From positions 1 through 64,000 of the forward strand of contig CAJNOL010000991.1 of the NCBI GenBank assembly GCA_905250125.1: a stretch of 64,000 nucleotides of DNA. The letters are read 5' to 3'. Shown here piece by piece: positions 1-11,794 of the stretch. The position numbers and the translations under genes are program-made. Origin of the DNA: Rotaria sordida (Eukaryota; Rotifera; Eurotatoria; Philodinida; Philodinidae). The notes under the pieces are model-generated. The model did no database searches. It saw only the letters and a list, made by a program, of their open reading frames with translations, and was not told the DNA's origin. How positions within the stretch are numbered: position 1 is the first letter of the stretch; every line of letters starts with the position of its first letter.

Positions 1-1260
1 AGTATGGATAAACTCATCAACGGTTCATTGATTTGAGCTCATTTTTCTGACAAGTACTTCAAACTCAGATGTATTCATAGTAAAAATTTCAAGTCAAACG
101 AATGTATTCTTGAAGATACATAGATGTCAGAAAAACGCAAAGAAACGGCAAAAAAATATGTCTTTTTTACGATAGTCCTCTCAGAAAAATTTAAATATCT
201 CAGAAACGGAATCATATTTTTCAAATGACTTGCATAGAAATTCATTAAACACTTGCCTCTATAACATATATGTTGTAGTTGAGTTTGAAATCTAGTTCAG
301 ATTCGAATCATTTAGTCCACTTTGTTTGTTTAAAAATTGTTCTAACACATATTCAAGAAAACTCCATTGTTTCTTGTGAAATTTATGTTTACTATTACTT
401 ATCGGACAATAAAAAGTATCTTTGTAGTGTTATTTTGTCGATGAAAAGCCATTAGTCACTCTATTTATTGTTTTTTTTTGTAGAAGTAAATTTTACTCAT
501 CATTTTCCTTATAGTGTAGTTTCTATATCGATGCTCTGGACATGGGGACATTGAATCATTGGTTGAAATGAAATCGAGAGTATTTGAGCTATTTGTTTTT
601 ATAAAATAGGTATTTTTGGGATATTCGTGATATGGGGGATCGAATGATTAGTTAAATGTTTAGTGTTAGCAAATTCGTTGTTAAAAACTTGAAATTGAAT
701 GATTTATGGTATATAGAATAGCAGGCGATCTGTGTTTCAATTGATTGAGCAATAATTGGACTATAAATGGATTGTTGATTATCTATTCGATAGATTTATT
801 GTGAGAAAGTTTATCAATGTAAGATTGTAGTTTAGAATTGATAATGCTCATTTTTTTGTAAGAGATTCACATAAAAAGGAAATATATAATTTATGTAATT
901 AAAAGCAAACAGATATAGAATACGTTTCTTTGATTGCGTGTTCCATAGCATCGAACATCAATCGACTAATTATAAGAGGTGAATAAAATTCATAAGACTC
1001 TAATAGTCACTAAATAAGAATGGTTAAAAATGAAAATTTTCTATATGTAAATATTTTGAAATAATTCAGAATAAATCATAAAAGCTCGACCAATTATTTA
1101 GAATCGCTAAAATTACAAAAGTTGAATACAGTAATAAACAAACATTAATTATCGTGGGACTCATACTGTTAACATACATTCCAAATTCAACTAAATTCCC
1201 ATGTCAACTATGACATATGTCTATAAACAATTAGACAAATTGGCAATTATCGATTGAATA
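1..1260. other. intergenic, nothing recognised
   Basis: AT-rich sequence without a convincing reading frame, splice pattern, RNA gene or repeat that I can recognise on either strand. Confidence 0.5.
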
Positions 1261-1279
1261 GGGTCGGTCGTGGTTTACG

Positions 1280-1556
1280 GGGAATGGTCCGTATATACCT
1301 AAATACTCCCGCTTTTTATTGGACGGTGAGGCTAGCGAGTCTAGAAGATCTTTAGAAATATTCATTGTCATATATAACTTACCCTCCTTTTTCTGAAGAT
1401 CGGGACTAGGGGTTTAGATAGTGTTTAGAATCATCCATTGTTATATAAAGGTCGATGCTCCCTTTTTTGGATGGTGAGGCTAACGGGTCTAAGAGGTCTT
1501 TAGAATTGTGTATTATTATATATAGGCATATACCCTCTTTTTTGGATGGTGGAACT
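1280..1556. repeat. ~75-bp imperfect minisatellite, about four units
   Basis: A motif like CTCTTTTTTGGATGGTG followed by GGCTAACGGGTCTA recurs near 1308, 1382, 1458 and 1532, giving a spacing of about 75 bases. Units are diverged by substitutions and small indels. The same unit occurs in the opposite orientation at 45.64-45.95 kb, so it is a dispersed minisatellite family rather than a local duplication. Confidence 0.6.
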
Positions 1557-1560
1557 TGAA

Positions 1561-4500
1561 ATTTTAGCAAGTCTTAAAAATTAGGGTGCCGGTACCGGTG
1601 CCGATGTGAGTGTGGGTGGTGCTCTTTTCTTCATCCATACTCACAACCTCCACCTCATATCTGCGCCTACACTCATATCCTGCAAAATTGAAACACGAAG
1701 AAGTCGCTTCCCGATAGACAAGTGATCCAAATAGATGCATACTAGGCGTTTTAATAAGTGAGATTGAACACAAATATGTTTCAATATTTATTTTCTGATT
1801 CCTGATAGGAATTGATATATGTCATCATCAGTTTGTTCTATGTAACACTATTTATTTGTTACTTTCAGCGACAGGGCAATCAATTTATATTCAATTTCTG
1901 ACAAAATCAATGACAACTAGTGACAGGAGAATCGAGTACGAATGATTTCTAGCAGAATAAACTATAATCAATGAAGTTTAAATTTATTATCTTTGGTTTT
2001 TATTGAAGATCAGGCATAATCGGTTATTTCCATCGTTTTTAATCAAATAAAATCTATATTTTCAATGAAAGTTCAAATAATCAAGGATCATCGAGCGATT
2101 TGTGACTGTTTCACTGGATTATTTTTTGCATGAATCGATCCCATCTGTTTTCTCTGCCGTCATCAATTGCCTAGATGTTTGCTTGAATTCTTATATTGGT
2201 ATGCACTGCTATCTCTTCTTCCATTTTTATTATGAAAAGCTCTTCCTCTCAAGCCATTATTTCCTCAATGGAAAATATCAAATAATGCCTTGTTATTACA
2301 GAGCAGGATTAATTGTGAGATACTATTGTCGAGAAGAAAATAGTGACAAAGACTGAACATTCAAATAATCTCTTTTCGCGTAAATGCAGGCTTAAGATGA
2401 GAGAAAGAGAAATGGGTGCAGCAACTAACTAAAAAATGGTCATCAATCGTATGTTACGATTGCTTGTCACTGATATATTTTCCGCAGAATATTTATCTGT
2501 ATTTACATTTGATAGAATTTTTGTAACTTTTCATGTTTATATCTTCAGCGAATATCGTGCGAGAGTAAATTTTCATAAATTTCAATCATTACTCATGTTG
2601 TTTCTTCCAAGCTTTCGATAATGTTTCATTCTCGGCTAACTGATGGTTTCGCCTTCACCCTATAATATTTGCTCGCCTCTATTCATTCCACAAAAATACT
2701 TGAATTTTTGTTTTTCTATCTTTATCGAACATTTTTTGTGCATGTCTTCGTTCATTCACTTCACCACATTATCTATTTCTATTATCTATACGTATTTCCA
2801 CTTAGATTCATCGAAAATCCTGCCTGTCCACATACAGAATTCATAATATAAACATATCATTTTCTATTCACTCGAAGACAAGTACACTGGCTTGAGAAAA
2901 ATTTCCATAATCATGCGTTAAGAAGTCGAAATCTATTTCTTTTTTTTTTTCAGATGTATAGGTTTTTCTCTTCTCTATGATGTCGTGCTCTCGCTTCTTC
3001 GTTACATTCGCTCGCATTCTGAGTCATTTCTCCAGCTGTGTTCACGTCATTGGATCGTTTGCTTTTATAGAACTATTCCTCTTTTTTTTGTACAAATTTT
3101 TCCTTTTGCTGCTCAACTTTATTCAGAAGCCATCGCCAGCAACGCACGTCTTGGTCCGTCCTTACAATTTGTGCATAAGTCCACGAAAAATCAAATTTGT
3201 CTCGTTTTACTGTTATGCTTATACATCTTTTAAGTCTATAAGAATATCTTGGCCCCTGTAATCCCTTCAGTCCCATTAGGATGTGAGTATATGAGTCTTC
3301 TCATCCGTACCACCCACATGCAGACTCGCACCCACGCCCTAAAGAGACTAAAGAGGCTAAAAGGGCTAAAGGGCGACAAACATGAAAGTCATAGTAGCTT
3401 CCAAAGCATAGAAATAAAACAGGATACATATAATTTCTTATGAGCTCCTCACAAAGTCTTATAATTGTAAATGAAGCAGTGCTTGCATATGCTTGATTTT
3501 TAGTTTGTTTTTATTTTATCCAGATTAGAGCTTTCCCTTTAGAGCATGAAAGTGTGGGTATGGATATTGAACAAGCAGGTACTGATGAACAGAAGAAACG
3601 AACCGATTCACACCTACACTCTACTATGAGCTTGGGCTACGAGTGTGTCAAGTTTCAGATTGAACTTCGAAACTGAGATTTTGCGCGAAGTCAAGTCTAC
3701 GCAATAAACTTAGTGAAGATTTAACTTCTCTATACATGAGCACTATCGACTGTCATGACAAGATGGGTTATTCATAACTTTCTATGAGCTACCTTAGAAA
3801 CATTAGCATATTCAAGCAATTTCCTACCACCTCAAAAAGCTCTCACGTGAAATTATATTACGTTTTATGGTGTGGAAGTTGGTGTGAGTATAAGTGTGGG
3901 CCAACATGAGATCAAAACTCGCAGATACTCAGACCCACGAATACTTCTCCGTACATCCGCATCCTCACATCCGACATCCTCAACGATACCTCCACCAACA
4001 ACATCCACACCCTACATCCACCTAAATGGCTCACAGACAGGTTCCACATGCACATCGATGTGTCTCTCGAACAAGAATGGGAAATCGAGCTTTAAAATTT
4101 ATAAGAGGTCGGAGGTGGTAGTGTTGCGAACCCTACCCCAAGTGAGGATCAATCGTCTACTTAGGGTCGATGGGTATGATGCCTTTTGAGTGCTGGAATT
4201 GATTTCAATTAATTCAGTTTCAATCCAGCCGATTCAGCTCGAGTTGGACGTCAGAGTAGCATGCATATTGGTGGCGTGCCAATTATGGTATGAGATTTAG
4301 AAATGCGACATTCTTGTCTGTTTGTTAAGAATATCATTCTTTCAGAATTCCTTCGTTGAACGATTGAACTAATCGTTACGGGATTCTATTATTGACTGAA
4401 TGATGTGATGCTTTCACGGTACGTTTGATACTGTACTTTTTGAAATTCAATACGGGTATTTTTTTTCTTTGGATGTAATATTCACCTTGTATTTCTTACA

Positions 4501-4590
4501 GCCTTTTTTGTATTAGATATATTTTGCTATGATACGGTCCATTTGAAAATTTTCATGTCCTTAGACTTCTGAGATATCTGCAGCTTCAAT
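1561..4590. other. intergenic with CA/GT-rich tracts, no gene seen
   Basis: Open frames here are short and lack a recognisable domain or a consistent splice structure. The recognisable features are degenerate CA/GT-rich stretches (about 1590-1720, 3290-3345 and 3870-4060) built from words such as GTGTGGG, GTGAGTGTGGG and CCACACC. They look like decayed simple repeats. The frame at 3872-4189 is an artefact of such a tract. Confidence 0.4.
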
Positions 4591-4597
4591 AGCGAGA

Positions 4598-4790
4598 ATA
4601 GCAGCTTTTATGGAACTCACATATATTTTTGAAGAAAATGATAAGTGTAAGTTTAAGAGCAAGTTTTGCGACTCCCAATCACTGCTCCATCCCTTCTTAT
4701 TACCGACCTTAGTCCCTAGGATAGCTCCTCTCCTCCCCCATTACAGACTTTAGCAATTAAGAATAACAGACGTCAGACTTTCTAGAGTTT
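4598..4790. repeat. dispersed repeat, copy A
   Basis: The stretch starting TGGAACTCACATATATTTTT, with a following GAAGAAAATG and later ATTACAGAC words, matches the stretch at 48.55-48.72 kb with moderate divergence. The terminal word reappears inverted (ATATGTGAGTTC) at 5309, as it does in the other copy at 48.83 kb. This suggests a small element bounded by inverted GGAACTCACATAT words, here about 4.6-5.3 kb. Family not recognised. Confidence 0.4.
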
Positions 4791-4923
4791 TTTTGAGAAA
4801 TTGATCAAGTTATAATCTTGAAAAATAGTGAATATTATTGTTTGAGAGTTGATTAATACATAATAGTGCGTAAGATCTGCTGTAGACATCATAGATATGT
4901 AATACAGACTTATATGTCAATTA

Positions 4924-5051
4924 TAGAGCTGGACATCACCATGGCTACGAGTGCATTTAGAACCTCTAAGGTGCTCACGTAATTTTTGAAAATTACGTGA
5001 ACACCTTAGAGGTTCTAAATGTACTCGTAGCTATGGTGATTCCTAGTTCTA
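4924..5051. repeat. near-perfect foldback (hairpin) repeat
   Basis: Two arms of about 55-60 bases form an almost perfect inverted repeat around an AATTTTTGAAAATT centre near 4985. The arm word ATCACCATGGCTACGAG at 4935 is answered by CTCGTAGCTATGGTGAT ending at 5040, with about three mismatches over the inner 50 bases and weaker pairing outward. It is either a tiny MITE-like foldback or a transcribed hairpin; there is no gene in it. Confidence 0.7.
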
Positions 5052-5293
5052 GTCGATTAATTCAATGATTATAATAATAAGAATATTAAATTAAGAAAAC
5101 GAATTTAAAAAAGTTAAAAATAATGAACGAATAGCAACAATGCAAACAAAAATAGAGCGCTCGTAGAAAAAATAAAAATTTTTCTGTTCGAAATGCAGAA
5201 ATTAGAGAGGTTCTTACTCTGACGATTGATTATCTTGCACAACAACTATAGTATACAAGAGGTTTCTCATTTTACATATTTTGTATTAGTTTA

Positions 5294-6568
5294 ATGAAGC
5301 CAGAGAGCATATGTGAGTTCTATATTTTAGCCTCGTAGGCGCTGTGCTAATAAGCTTTTCCTCCATTTGTAGGACGTGTATTTATCACTTCAAAAAAGTA
5401 GAAAGATTGACAATACAGATAGTTATTTAGGACTCATTCGAATCTCTTTTGCTTCCTTTTATTTTTTTTCTATAGCTATTACAAGAGCATCGTCATGTCG
5501 CCGCGTCGTACTTGTCGCATTGTTTTTCACGATTAGTGCACTAATATTTAATTATATTAATCATTGTCATTCCACGAAGGTGACAGTTCAGAACTCATTA
5601 TCGGCCATGCGAAAGCAGCTTACTACTATCAATGGCTCTATTACTTCTATAGAGTCAAGTGTCCCGTTCGGGTTTTTCGTCTATGCTCTTGATTCTCAAT
5701 GTGAAACAGAAAACAATGATTCCTCGGCTCTTAGTCGTACTAAAAAATTTGATGAAATCTTTGACAAACGATATTGGGGATTCAAAGAGAGTCGTTCTGG
5801 CGGAGGTTCGACATTAGAAGGGGCTTTCGATTGGATCCGTCATTTGCGTTCATTATTTTATCATTTGCCCATTCGATCAGTTGCCGACGTACCTTGTGGT
5901 GATACTTATTGGCAGTTTAGCCTCCAAGAAATAAATACCATTGAACAAGTCTATTTTGGTGGAGATATTTCCAGAAAAGTCATCGAACAAAATCGACGAT
6001 TATATCAATCATCACATCGTAATAAAATATTTCAAGTTTGGGATATTGTTCGTTGTCCCATACCAACATTTACATTTAAAAATGAAACACATGAACTCAA
6101 AGGTAACGATGAATTTTATAAAAATAATTGCTATCCTTTTTTGAAATCATTAACATAGACAACCGATTCGATTTGGTAATGGTGCGTGATGCTTTGCAGC
6201 ATATGCACATACACAATGGTTTGAAAGCTGTAAGAAATGTCGTCAAATCTGGTGTAAAATACTTTGCACTTAGTAGCTATCCACCTGTTCAACAGTCGTC
6301 AAAAAATCGGCGATCGCTGGAAAAGAATGAATCGTTATCGTTTATATCATCTGCATGTAAAAATTATTGCGTCGAGGGTGCAATCACTGATGGAGGTTCC
6401 TATAAAAATAACATAAACTGTCCTCCATTCAATTTCCCACTGAGCAAGGCGTTACTTATTCAACCATCTCATGAAAAATTCAGAATGGAACATGACGAAA
6501 TTCATATTTATGCCATCGACGATGAATTAAAAAAGATAGTGGACAGATATGACCAAGCATGTCGTTGA
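5294..6568 (+). CDS. bacterial-type SAM-dependent methyltransferase-like, type II membrane protein, 3 exons
   Basis: Proposed exons 5294-5312, 5476-6102 and 6159-6568 give 351 residues. The 56-nt second intron is well supported: splicing makes D216 from a split codon and joins LK to DNRFDLVMVRDALQHM. The first exon is inferred from an ATG, a GTGAGT donor and a strong pyrimidine tract before 5475. The unspliced alternative upstream frame lacks an ATG, and the next in-frame ATG (5607) would lose the anchor. Residues 17-34 form a hydrophobic signal anchor after RRxRR-like positive charge. D144-V-P-C-G-D149 resembles the SAM-binding motif I of bacterial DxPCGD methyltransferases, followed by FGGDIS, RDALQHM (225-231) and a C-terminal PPFNFP. 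This arrangement is typical of a bacterial family, so transfer is likely. Substrate unknown; a luminal Golgi/ER location is inferred from the anchor. Confidence 0.75.
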
Positions 6569-6764
6569 TAAACGATCTAGAAGTATATAATGACGTAGTT
6601 CTTGCTTTTTTAAAGATTACATCATCAATCTTCGAAATCACCCATTGTTCTAAAATCGATAACGATAGCTAATTAAAAGTTATTTTTACTATCTGTCAAA
6701 ATGAAATATGATCGGCACATATGTCAAGTTTAGATAAATTGAGAACATAATCATCTGTTGATGT

Positions 6765-7881
6765 CAGTGTTGCAACTAGTAACGGTGAACGGCCGGCTCG
6801 GTCCGGTTCGGTCTAGGATTCCTTACTAGCCGCTATACCGGTCGATAGAAACGAATTTTTTCAGAACTACTAGTCTAGAAATTTTAAAAATTTTCTTGTT
6901 TATTTTTTCCTCATTCTCTTGCTAAAATCGAGTATAGAGGTGTTTATTTTTGAATAGCAAACTAATTTAACTGGTATCCATGGCAATTTCTATGGAAAAA
7001 CATGGATCAGACTGTTTATGTGTAGTCAATATTCATCGAAATATACTTTATATAGTTTATCAAGTCCTTTCATTTCCAAGTTCTATGATCGAAACAAAAA
7101 GGAGCAGTGATTCTTTATTGGAATTTATTAGTATTTCTCTCCAATTTGCATTATTTATATTACGTCCTTCCGTTATAGCTTTGGTGAAAAGCTTCGTAAG
7201 TTTCCACTCTGCTATTAGTATGTGACAAGAGCATGCTAATGTGAATCTATTTTATTTAAGCCTATATAGAACTTAAAGGTCAAAAACTAATTGCTCTTGT
7301 AGATCTCAATAAGAGTGGAGTAAAGCGAAGCATTCGGTCTTTATTGTCAAATATTCTTATATGAAATGAGCAATAAATAGTATGCTTCCGATGAGTTTTA
7401 ATACTATACTCTGCATAGCTAAGAATTTGTAAAAAATAGCTTTGATCTAGCCTCTAAGTCAGTTAAAGTACGGAGTCTTTGCTATTCTCTTTAGGAAACT
7501 GTAGTATGCAGATCACAGAACATGCCGAAACTGAAAGCCAACATGACAGAAAAACTACCAAGCCGTCGTAGACATCCAAATCTCTGTCGGCAAACTAAAA
7601 GAACATCAAAAGACAGATTTTTCATGATTTTTGGAATCTGATTAAGAGATATGACCATGTTTCTCAGAGTATTCTTCAATATCTATTGATAATAACGTGT
7701 CAGAAAGGCTCCTAAGTGGTGAAACCGAAGTCTTGAATAATTTGAACAGTGATTCAGAGATAAGTATGACTCATATAAGACAACAAAACCTCATGATGGC
7801 TCATGCCGATCTAAGGCCGGCCCGGTCTGACTGATTTAGACTGGTACCAGTCTAGAAGAAATCCTATCGGTTGCAACACTG
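6765..7881. mobile_element. hAT-like non-autonomous element, 1117 bp
   Basis: The ends are 12-base perfect inverted repeats, CAGTGTTGCAAC at 6765 and GTTGCAACACTG ending at 7881. CAGTG termini are typical of hAT elements. The flanking octamers GTTGATGT (6757-6764) and ATTGATAT (7882-7889) agree at six of eight positions, consistent with an old 8-bp target duplication. Subterminal GC-rich CCGG-containing blocks lie just inside both ends. No transposase reading frame is present. Confidence 0.65.
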
Positions 7882-8017
7882 ATTGATATTTCTATTATGC
7901 CAATATTATTTCGAAAACACACAATATGTAACTTGTTTGCCATTGATGAAAAGAAATCAGATATGGAAGTGTGGATGATTTATGAATAATCAAACAATTA
8001 CGGTCACTTGTGGTGAC

Positions 8018-8246
8018 TAGAGATATGCACGGGACCAAAAAAACTTTTCTGGTCCCGGTCAATAATTTGCATACAGTTTCATCGATTTTATTCTAAAATC
8101 ATTGTTTCACTGTACATTTTGTAGAGAAATGTTTGCTCTTTCTGCCTATGTATTTTAAAATATCTCAGGTGCCTTGATTATCAATTAATTTATAAAACAC
8201 AGTGACCAGGACCAGAAAATTGTTTTTGGTCCCGTGCACATCTCTA
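8018..8246. mobile_element. 229-bp MITE with ~43-base terminal inverted repeats
   Basis: The left end TAGAGATATGCACGGGACCA is answered by TGGTCCCGTGCACATCTCTA at the right end, and pairing continues through a TTTTCTGGTCC block with few mismatches. Termini of the TAGAGATGTGC type occur in hAT relatives. I could not find a convincing 8-bp target duplication, so the superfamily is uncertain. Confidence 0.65.
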
Positions 8247-8898
8247 CGGCTGATACATCTCTATTACAATACCGTTATTGCCGCATGGGTAGACACAGAA
8301 TGGTCATAGGAATGGTGTCTCCTTCATACCATCACACCTCACATTATGTTGATTACCTATGCTGTTGTTTGCCATATTAGTTAAACATCTTCGAACTAAT
8401 AAATAGCGTCCATGAAAAAAGCGAAAGTGACAACTATTTAGGATGAAATAAAGAGAAAAACACATCTATTCTTGACTTTTCTTGCTATCAGTTTGTGAAA
8501 CAAATAGAATTAAAGGTGCATATTTAACAAATTAAGTGGAGCAATACCATTTTTTTTTAATACCATAAATAATAACAAAAGCGAGAATCACAAGTTGGTA
8601 TAAATCTTATTTAAATATAGTTTACTTAGATTCAAAAATTTTCTAGACATTTACCATAGAATTAATTTAAAAAGAATCGTTTATACATGGAAAATTATTG
8701 ATATAATTAGATATTTTCCATAGTGCTTAAGATTGATGTTTGTCCAAATTTGCTATACTTCTATTTATGATGAATTACAAAAATTATTATTTTAATGATA
8801 AATAAAAAGTGAGGTATAGTTGAAATTATGGAGGCAACAATCATGAAAGATAATCTATTGACTTCGATTCTATGAATGAAATAATTAAAGGATCTTAA
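8247..8898. other. intergenic, nothing recognised
   Basis: AT-rich spacer between two elements. The minus-strand open frame at 8761-8991 runs into the inverted repeat at 8901 and has no recognisable domain. Confidence 0.4.
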
Positions 8899-8900
8899 TA

Positions 8901-10085
8901 CATTACTAGTCAAAAGTAGCGATGCCACTAGATAAAAATAATCAAAAACTCGAGCATTAGATCTGAAAATTTTACCATAAATAGAACTCAACAGATTCTA
9001 ATCCTAGATATTAACTCGCATTTAATAGGTCGATAAATAACGGAATTCCGGGCCAAACACTACATTGACCTTAGGACACCTTGATCTCTACTATCCGAGC
9101 TTCTTCATTTGTGCGAAGATCTTCATTTGTCAGCTGGACATCTAGCCTTTCTACTATAAAGGTTTTGTGTGAAATTACCATCATCTGGTTGAGTTCTATG
9201 TGTGTATCTGAGAATTGTTTGCCCGTGGCATATCAGTGACAATATATAAATTGACTATAACTCAGAAAGATTTCAACCGGTTTTTGTGGAAGTTTTTTTT
9301 TTGAAGAACTTTCAATAGTTGTGGAAATTTTCATAGAAATTAGAGTGATAGCTATTGCTGAATAGAAGGAATTGAGAAAACTTGATGTCAATAGCGCAAG
9401 GCTCGTTACACGTCGGAATCTTAGAAAATTTAAGTGCCATTTTTGTATTTGAAATTAGGCACTCAGCAGTTCATTTATCAATCAAAATTTAACTTTCAAT
9501 CGATGAAACAACTAAAACTTTTCTCAAGATCATTTTTGTTTTCTTGATATAAATATGTCGGACTAAGATTCCGATGTGTAATGAGCTTTGCACCATTGAC
9601 ATCGAGTTCCTTCGATAACTTCTATTCAGTAATAGTTATTATTCCCTAAGTTCTAGAAATACTTACTTGACTATTGAAGATTCTTTTAAAAAAATTTAAA
9701 AAAAAAAAACGGTTCAAATCAATCTGAGTTATAGTCATTGTATGTACAGACATTAATATGCCTTTGGCAAACGATTCTGAGATACACACATAGAACTCAA
9801 CAAGATGATGGTAATTTCACACAAAAACTTTGTAGTAGAAAAGCTAGATGTCCAGCTGACAAATGAAGATTTTCGCACAAATGAAGAAGCTCGGATAGTA
9901 GAGATCATGATGTCCTAAGGTCAAAGTAGTGTTTGACCCAGAATTCCGTTATTTATCGTCCTATTAACTGCGAGTTAGTATCGAGGATCAGCACCTACTG
10001 AACTCTATTCGTAATACAATTTTCAGTTCTAACACTCGGATTCTTAATTACTTTTAACTGGTATTGCTACTTTTGGTCAGTAGTG
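8901..10085. mobile_element. 1.19-kb palindromic Tc1/mariner-like MITE
   Basis: Almost the whole element is one inverted repeat with arms of roughly 550-590 bases and a centre near 9.45-9.52 kb. The left end CATTACTAGTCAAAAGTAGC pairs with a right end whose complement starts CACTACTGACCAAAAGTAGC. TA dinucleotides flank both ends (8899-8900 and 10086-10087), as expected for Tc1/mariner insertion. The CAAAAGTA terminus also recalls Tc1-type ends. Pairs of matching blocks are seen throughout, for example AAATGAAGATCTTCGCAC-like words near 9.1 and 9.87 kb. No transposase frame is present. Confidence 0.75.
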
Positions 10086-10087
10086 TA

Positions 10088-11794
10088 TCAGAAAAACAAT
10101 TCATACGCATATTATAGATATTTTAGAAATGAAGTTTTGTTTACTCATATTTCGTGAAGTTCTTTATTATGTTACATTATATTACTCGACTCTTTTTTTC
10201 ATTACGAAGTATTTAATAATATAAAACTAGTATATTGTCATAAACATCTACCAAAAAACTTCTTTTCCAACGCTGTTTAATATATTAGCAGTATTGACAA
10301 AGATAATAATGAAAAACTAATATTCTAATCAATTCCGTTTTTTTTTAATCATTCGAAAAAAGTTTAACCTCTTTACATTATTATCTTTCACAAACGTATA
10401 AAAGTTATATTATAACTGAAAGTAATAAAACACGAAGACAACGATAAATGAAGCGAACAATAGATTTTGAAAAAGATCAAAAGGCTAAACAAAACTGCAT
10501 AGTTTGAATGACTTATAGATATTAATATTTTTACTGAATGTATGTGACTGTCTAGAAAATAAAATATAAACGGACTGCATGTATTCATATTTTGGATAAA
10601 ACATCGAAGAAAAATTAAACTTTGCTTGATTTTTAAAATACAATGGTATCAGAAGAAAAAAAATGATTGATATTATTCTTCGGAACTCGATGTGCTTGTT
10701 GAGAAAAAATATCAGAATATCAAAGGATATTATATTACAACGTGCTGCAGTTAATATAAATAATAGAATAGGCTCTTTTTTCGTTTGGCAATAGAAAATA
10801 ATTTTAAAAACAAAGAAAACATATATATTCAGATATTAAATAATTCACACTAATACAATTCAAAATAAAAAGCAGATTCTAGTTGTCGTGTTTTTGTTTA
10901 TTATGTTTTTCATGGGCATAATTACCTTGTTTTTATTACGAATAAATACCTTTTTTTTTGTTCTATTATATAAATAGTAGCTCGTGACATTTTCAATTCT
11001 TCCACAGTATTTCTCTAAATGAATGACAGTTTATGATAATATACTGGGGTGAAAAACATTATTTTAATATTTGTTCTCTAGGACATTTATAACTTATTTC
11101 TCTAAAAAAACGATATGTTATTTTTATAGACTATTCATTGTAATCATTGCCTTCGATATTAAATTAACAAGACAACATGCTATCACAACTCACAATTCGT
11201 AAATCAACTCACGCATGAAAAAAAATATTTTTCTTCATGCTTGTTGTTAGAAAAAATAAAACATCGAGCGTAACTGATTTATATACCTGCTTGTCTGCTT
11301 CAATATTGGGGTGATGTAGAAAAAGAGAAAAAGAGAAAAAGAGCGATTTTCGCCAATATTTTGTTATATAAAAAGTGTATTCGGTTGTTCGATATTCTTG
11401 TGATTTATTTTTGTAGAAGGAAAAGGACTCACAATTTAAAGGCAATCATGACCTAAAGTATGCTCGAGTTATATAATGACTATAAGAAGAGTGATTAATG
11501 TTGTATTTTCAAAGGTATGAAGCCATTTGCTTTTGATAGGTCGAACAACAATAGACTAACATAATAACGAGAACAAAAAATATCATACAAACAGTGTAGG
11601 AGCACCCAGAGTACCATAAAAATTTATTTTCCTCCTATGCAGTGCATTTTTTTCGATCGCTTGATATATGCATCCATGAGATAATGTTAGGTTGATTATT
11701 ATTTTTTATAGCTGACTACTGACTATGAATCATAATGCAGGTGTCAACGATTTTTCTAGATTTTTTTTTGTTCTTAAAATTTAATCTATCGAAC
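10088..11794. other. intergenic, nothing recognised
   Basis: Very AT-rich. Short minus-strand open frames at 10388-10588 and 11209-11445 have no domain, no splice context and composition of non-coding DNA. The last 100 bases are presumably the 5' region of the PLAC8 gene. Confidence 0.4.

Noticed and set aside
3872..4189. 105-codon plus-strand frame
   Set aside because: S/T/P-rich translation of a degenerate CA-rich tract; no ATG context, domain or splice structure.
8010..8254. 8-bp target duplication around the 229-bp MITE
   Set aside because: The flanks GTGGTGAC and CGGCTGAT match at too few positions to be a duplication.
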